From contig OX388325.1 of the NCBI GenBank assembly GCA_947579605.1, positions 429,572 through 493,571 on the forward strand: DNA of 64,000 nt. The letters run 5' to 3'. The position numbers and the translations under genes were made by a program. This document shows positions 63,048 to 64,000 of this stretch, one piece after another (the stretch's first letter is position 1; each line of letters begins with the position of its first letter). Origin of the DNA: Athripsodes cinereus. Lineage: Eukaryota > Arthropoda > Insecta > Trichoptera > Leptoceridae. Below the pieces are notes generated by a model. It was not told the DNA's origin. It made no database searches and worked only from the letters and a program-made list of their open reading frames with translations.

Positions 63048-63302
63048 ATTATTATTATACCATCACGGCACATCCCACAAGTGTGGTAGCCAGCAGATCA
63101 GCTGCATGTAATAAACATGAAAACTGTCCTCTCCGTGCCAATATAAAATCAAGACATTCAGGATGGGTGGCAAACCTCATCGCTGAATTTAAGATGTAAA
63201 ATGTCTCAATTTTTTCGAACACCTGCCTTTTACAGGACACTCGAAAACTTACGCAGAAGAGTGGGAGACCAATTCTTTACCGGGTGCTCCACGGGATAGA
63301 TA
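63048..63302 (-). repeat. Family T, well-preserved copy with (TAA)n-type tail
   Basis: Runs on the minus strand from TATCCCGTGGAGCACCCGGT to TGTGCCGTGATGGTATAATA. Very similar to 10474-10730, and it keeps the same open minus frame (MSCKRQVFEKIETFYILNSA ... VGCAVMV, stop). Confidence 0.7.
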
Positions 63303-63402
63303 ATGTATAATATATGTATATATCTAAATATCGGTAAACAATTACAACGAAAAAAGGAACAATAATAATATTATGATATAAAATTCAATATCTAATAACT
63401 CT

Positions 63403-63604
63403 TTTTCAAATAAAATATTTAAAACTTGAATCACTATGTTTATTTGTTACATTAATTTAAATTACGCTATCGCGATTTCAGTGCACTTGCACAGTCTTGA
63501 AAAGCTCGTCAATGGTGCAAGTGCACTGAAATCGCGATAGCGTAATTTAAATTAATGTAACAAATAAACATAGTGATTCAAGTTTTAAATATTTTATTTG
63601 AAAA
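63403..63604. repeat. Perfect 90 bp inverted repeat
   Basis: Arms 63403-63492 and 63515-63604 are exact reverse complements (outer TTTTCAAATAAAATATTTAA, inner TTCAGTGCACTTGCAC) around a 22-nt spacer. A 12 bp direct repeat ATCTAATAACTC lies at 63390-63401 and 63649-63660. No coding frame. It could be a MITE, a hairpin-RNA source, or an assembly fold-back. Confidence 0.9.
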
Positions 63605-63825
63605 TGTCTCGTAATTGTTACATAGTCAATGCCTCTAAAATAAGTGAAATCTAATAACTCATTACTTACTCATTTTCCTGACTCACTTTCTGGTTTGTGT
63701 ACTAACTCATCCATTAATTTTTATATTAATATAAATTATATTACATATTTTATTTACATATTTTATTTTATTTGTATGTTTGATTATTTAATTTTTACTT
63801 GACAAGATAATTGAAGAGAGACCCA

Positions 63826-64000
63826 CCTCCACCAGGATATCTCAGGAGTTGTGAACTCCTATTTATCCGCATAATTAAACTAAATTTGTCCTCACGGGCG
63901 GGCCATTGGGCAGGCCTGAAGGGCCAACCGGCCAAAACCGCCATCGTGGGAATCTTTTAAGCAACACTCTCTCTTCAATGTCCCCTTTGAAAGATGTTTA
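63826..64000. repeat. Family Q repeat (copy 3), runs off the window
   Basis: ACCAGGATATCTCAGGAGTT, GGGCGGGCCATTGGGCAGGC, CTGAAGGGCCAACCGGCC and CATCGTGGGAATCTTTTAAG. The most complete copy. Confidence 0.55.

Overview
The window looks like gene-poor, transposon-saturated insect DNA. It is AT-rich, with many GTAGGTA/TACCTAC words. It carries RTE-type, CR1/jockey-type and R1/jockey-type LINE debris, tRNA-derived SINEs, hAT, P-like, Tigger-like, PIF/Harbinger-like and Helitron-like elements, and foldback repeats. The LINE 3' ends (for example the GCGATAAACTCGCC type) recall Lepidoptera or Hemiptera, but the order cannot be fixed from this sequence alone. I find no confident single-copy host gene, rRNA, functional tRNA or CRISPR. 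Every open frame I recognise is transposon-derived, and almost all are broken.

Layout. 1-5.2 kb: SINE pieces, LINE tails and C-terminal LINE coding relics. 5.2-8.3 kb: AT-rich and almost featureless. 8.3-13.4 kb: an RTE relic, a 1.2 kb hAT-like element nested in another repeat, a MITE and a 5'-truncated LINE with the longest open frame (11.6-12.6 kb). 13.7-18.1 kb: MITEs and RTE tails. 19.29-26.47 kb: a 7.2 kb element with inverted termini and a decayed P-type transposase, carrying nested SINEs, MITEs and a LINE piece. 26.5-28.8 kb: quiet DNA with one 38-codon exon-like frame and a perfect palindrome. 29-35 kb: LINE tails, a hAT MITE and a Helitron. 35.3-45.4 kb: three of four copies of a Helitron-like family, a 4.2 kb hAT-like unit carrying a LINE, and more LINE fragments. 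45.4-53.7 kb: SINE, Tigger-like, Harbinger-like and foldback elements. 54-64 kb: two related hAT (Buster-type) elements, a P-like MITE, the fourth Helitron-like copy, another Helitron, and a perfect 90 bp inverted repeat.

The best second looks are these. (1) A Helitron-like family (4 copies) always sits between A and T and starts with TC, but ends in a hairpin plus CTTG rather than CTRR. (2) Foldback repeats carry hammerhead-ribozyme-like cores. (3) TAGTG-ended hAT-like elements have 8 bp duplications and arrays of short subterminal motifs. (4) A 7.2 kb P-like element is bounded by the palindrome TAGGCCTA. (5) Several target sites can be reconstructed from paralogous repeats, giving a relative insertion order.
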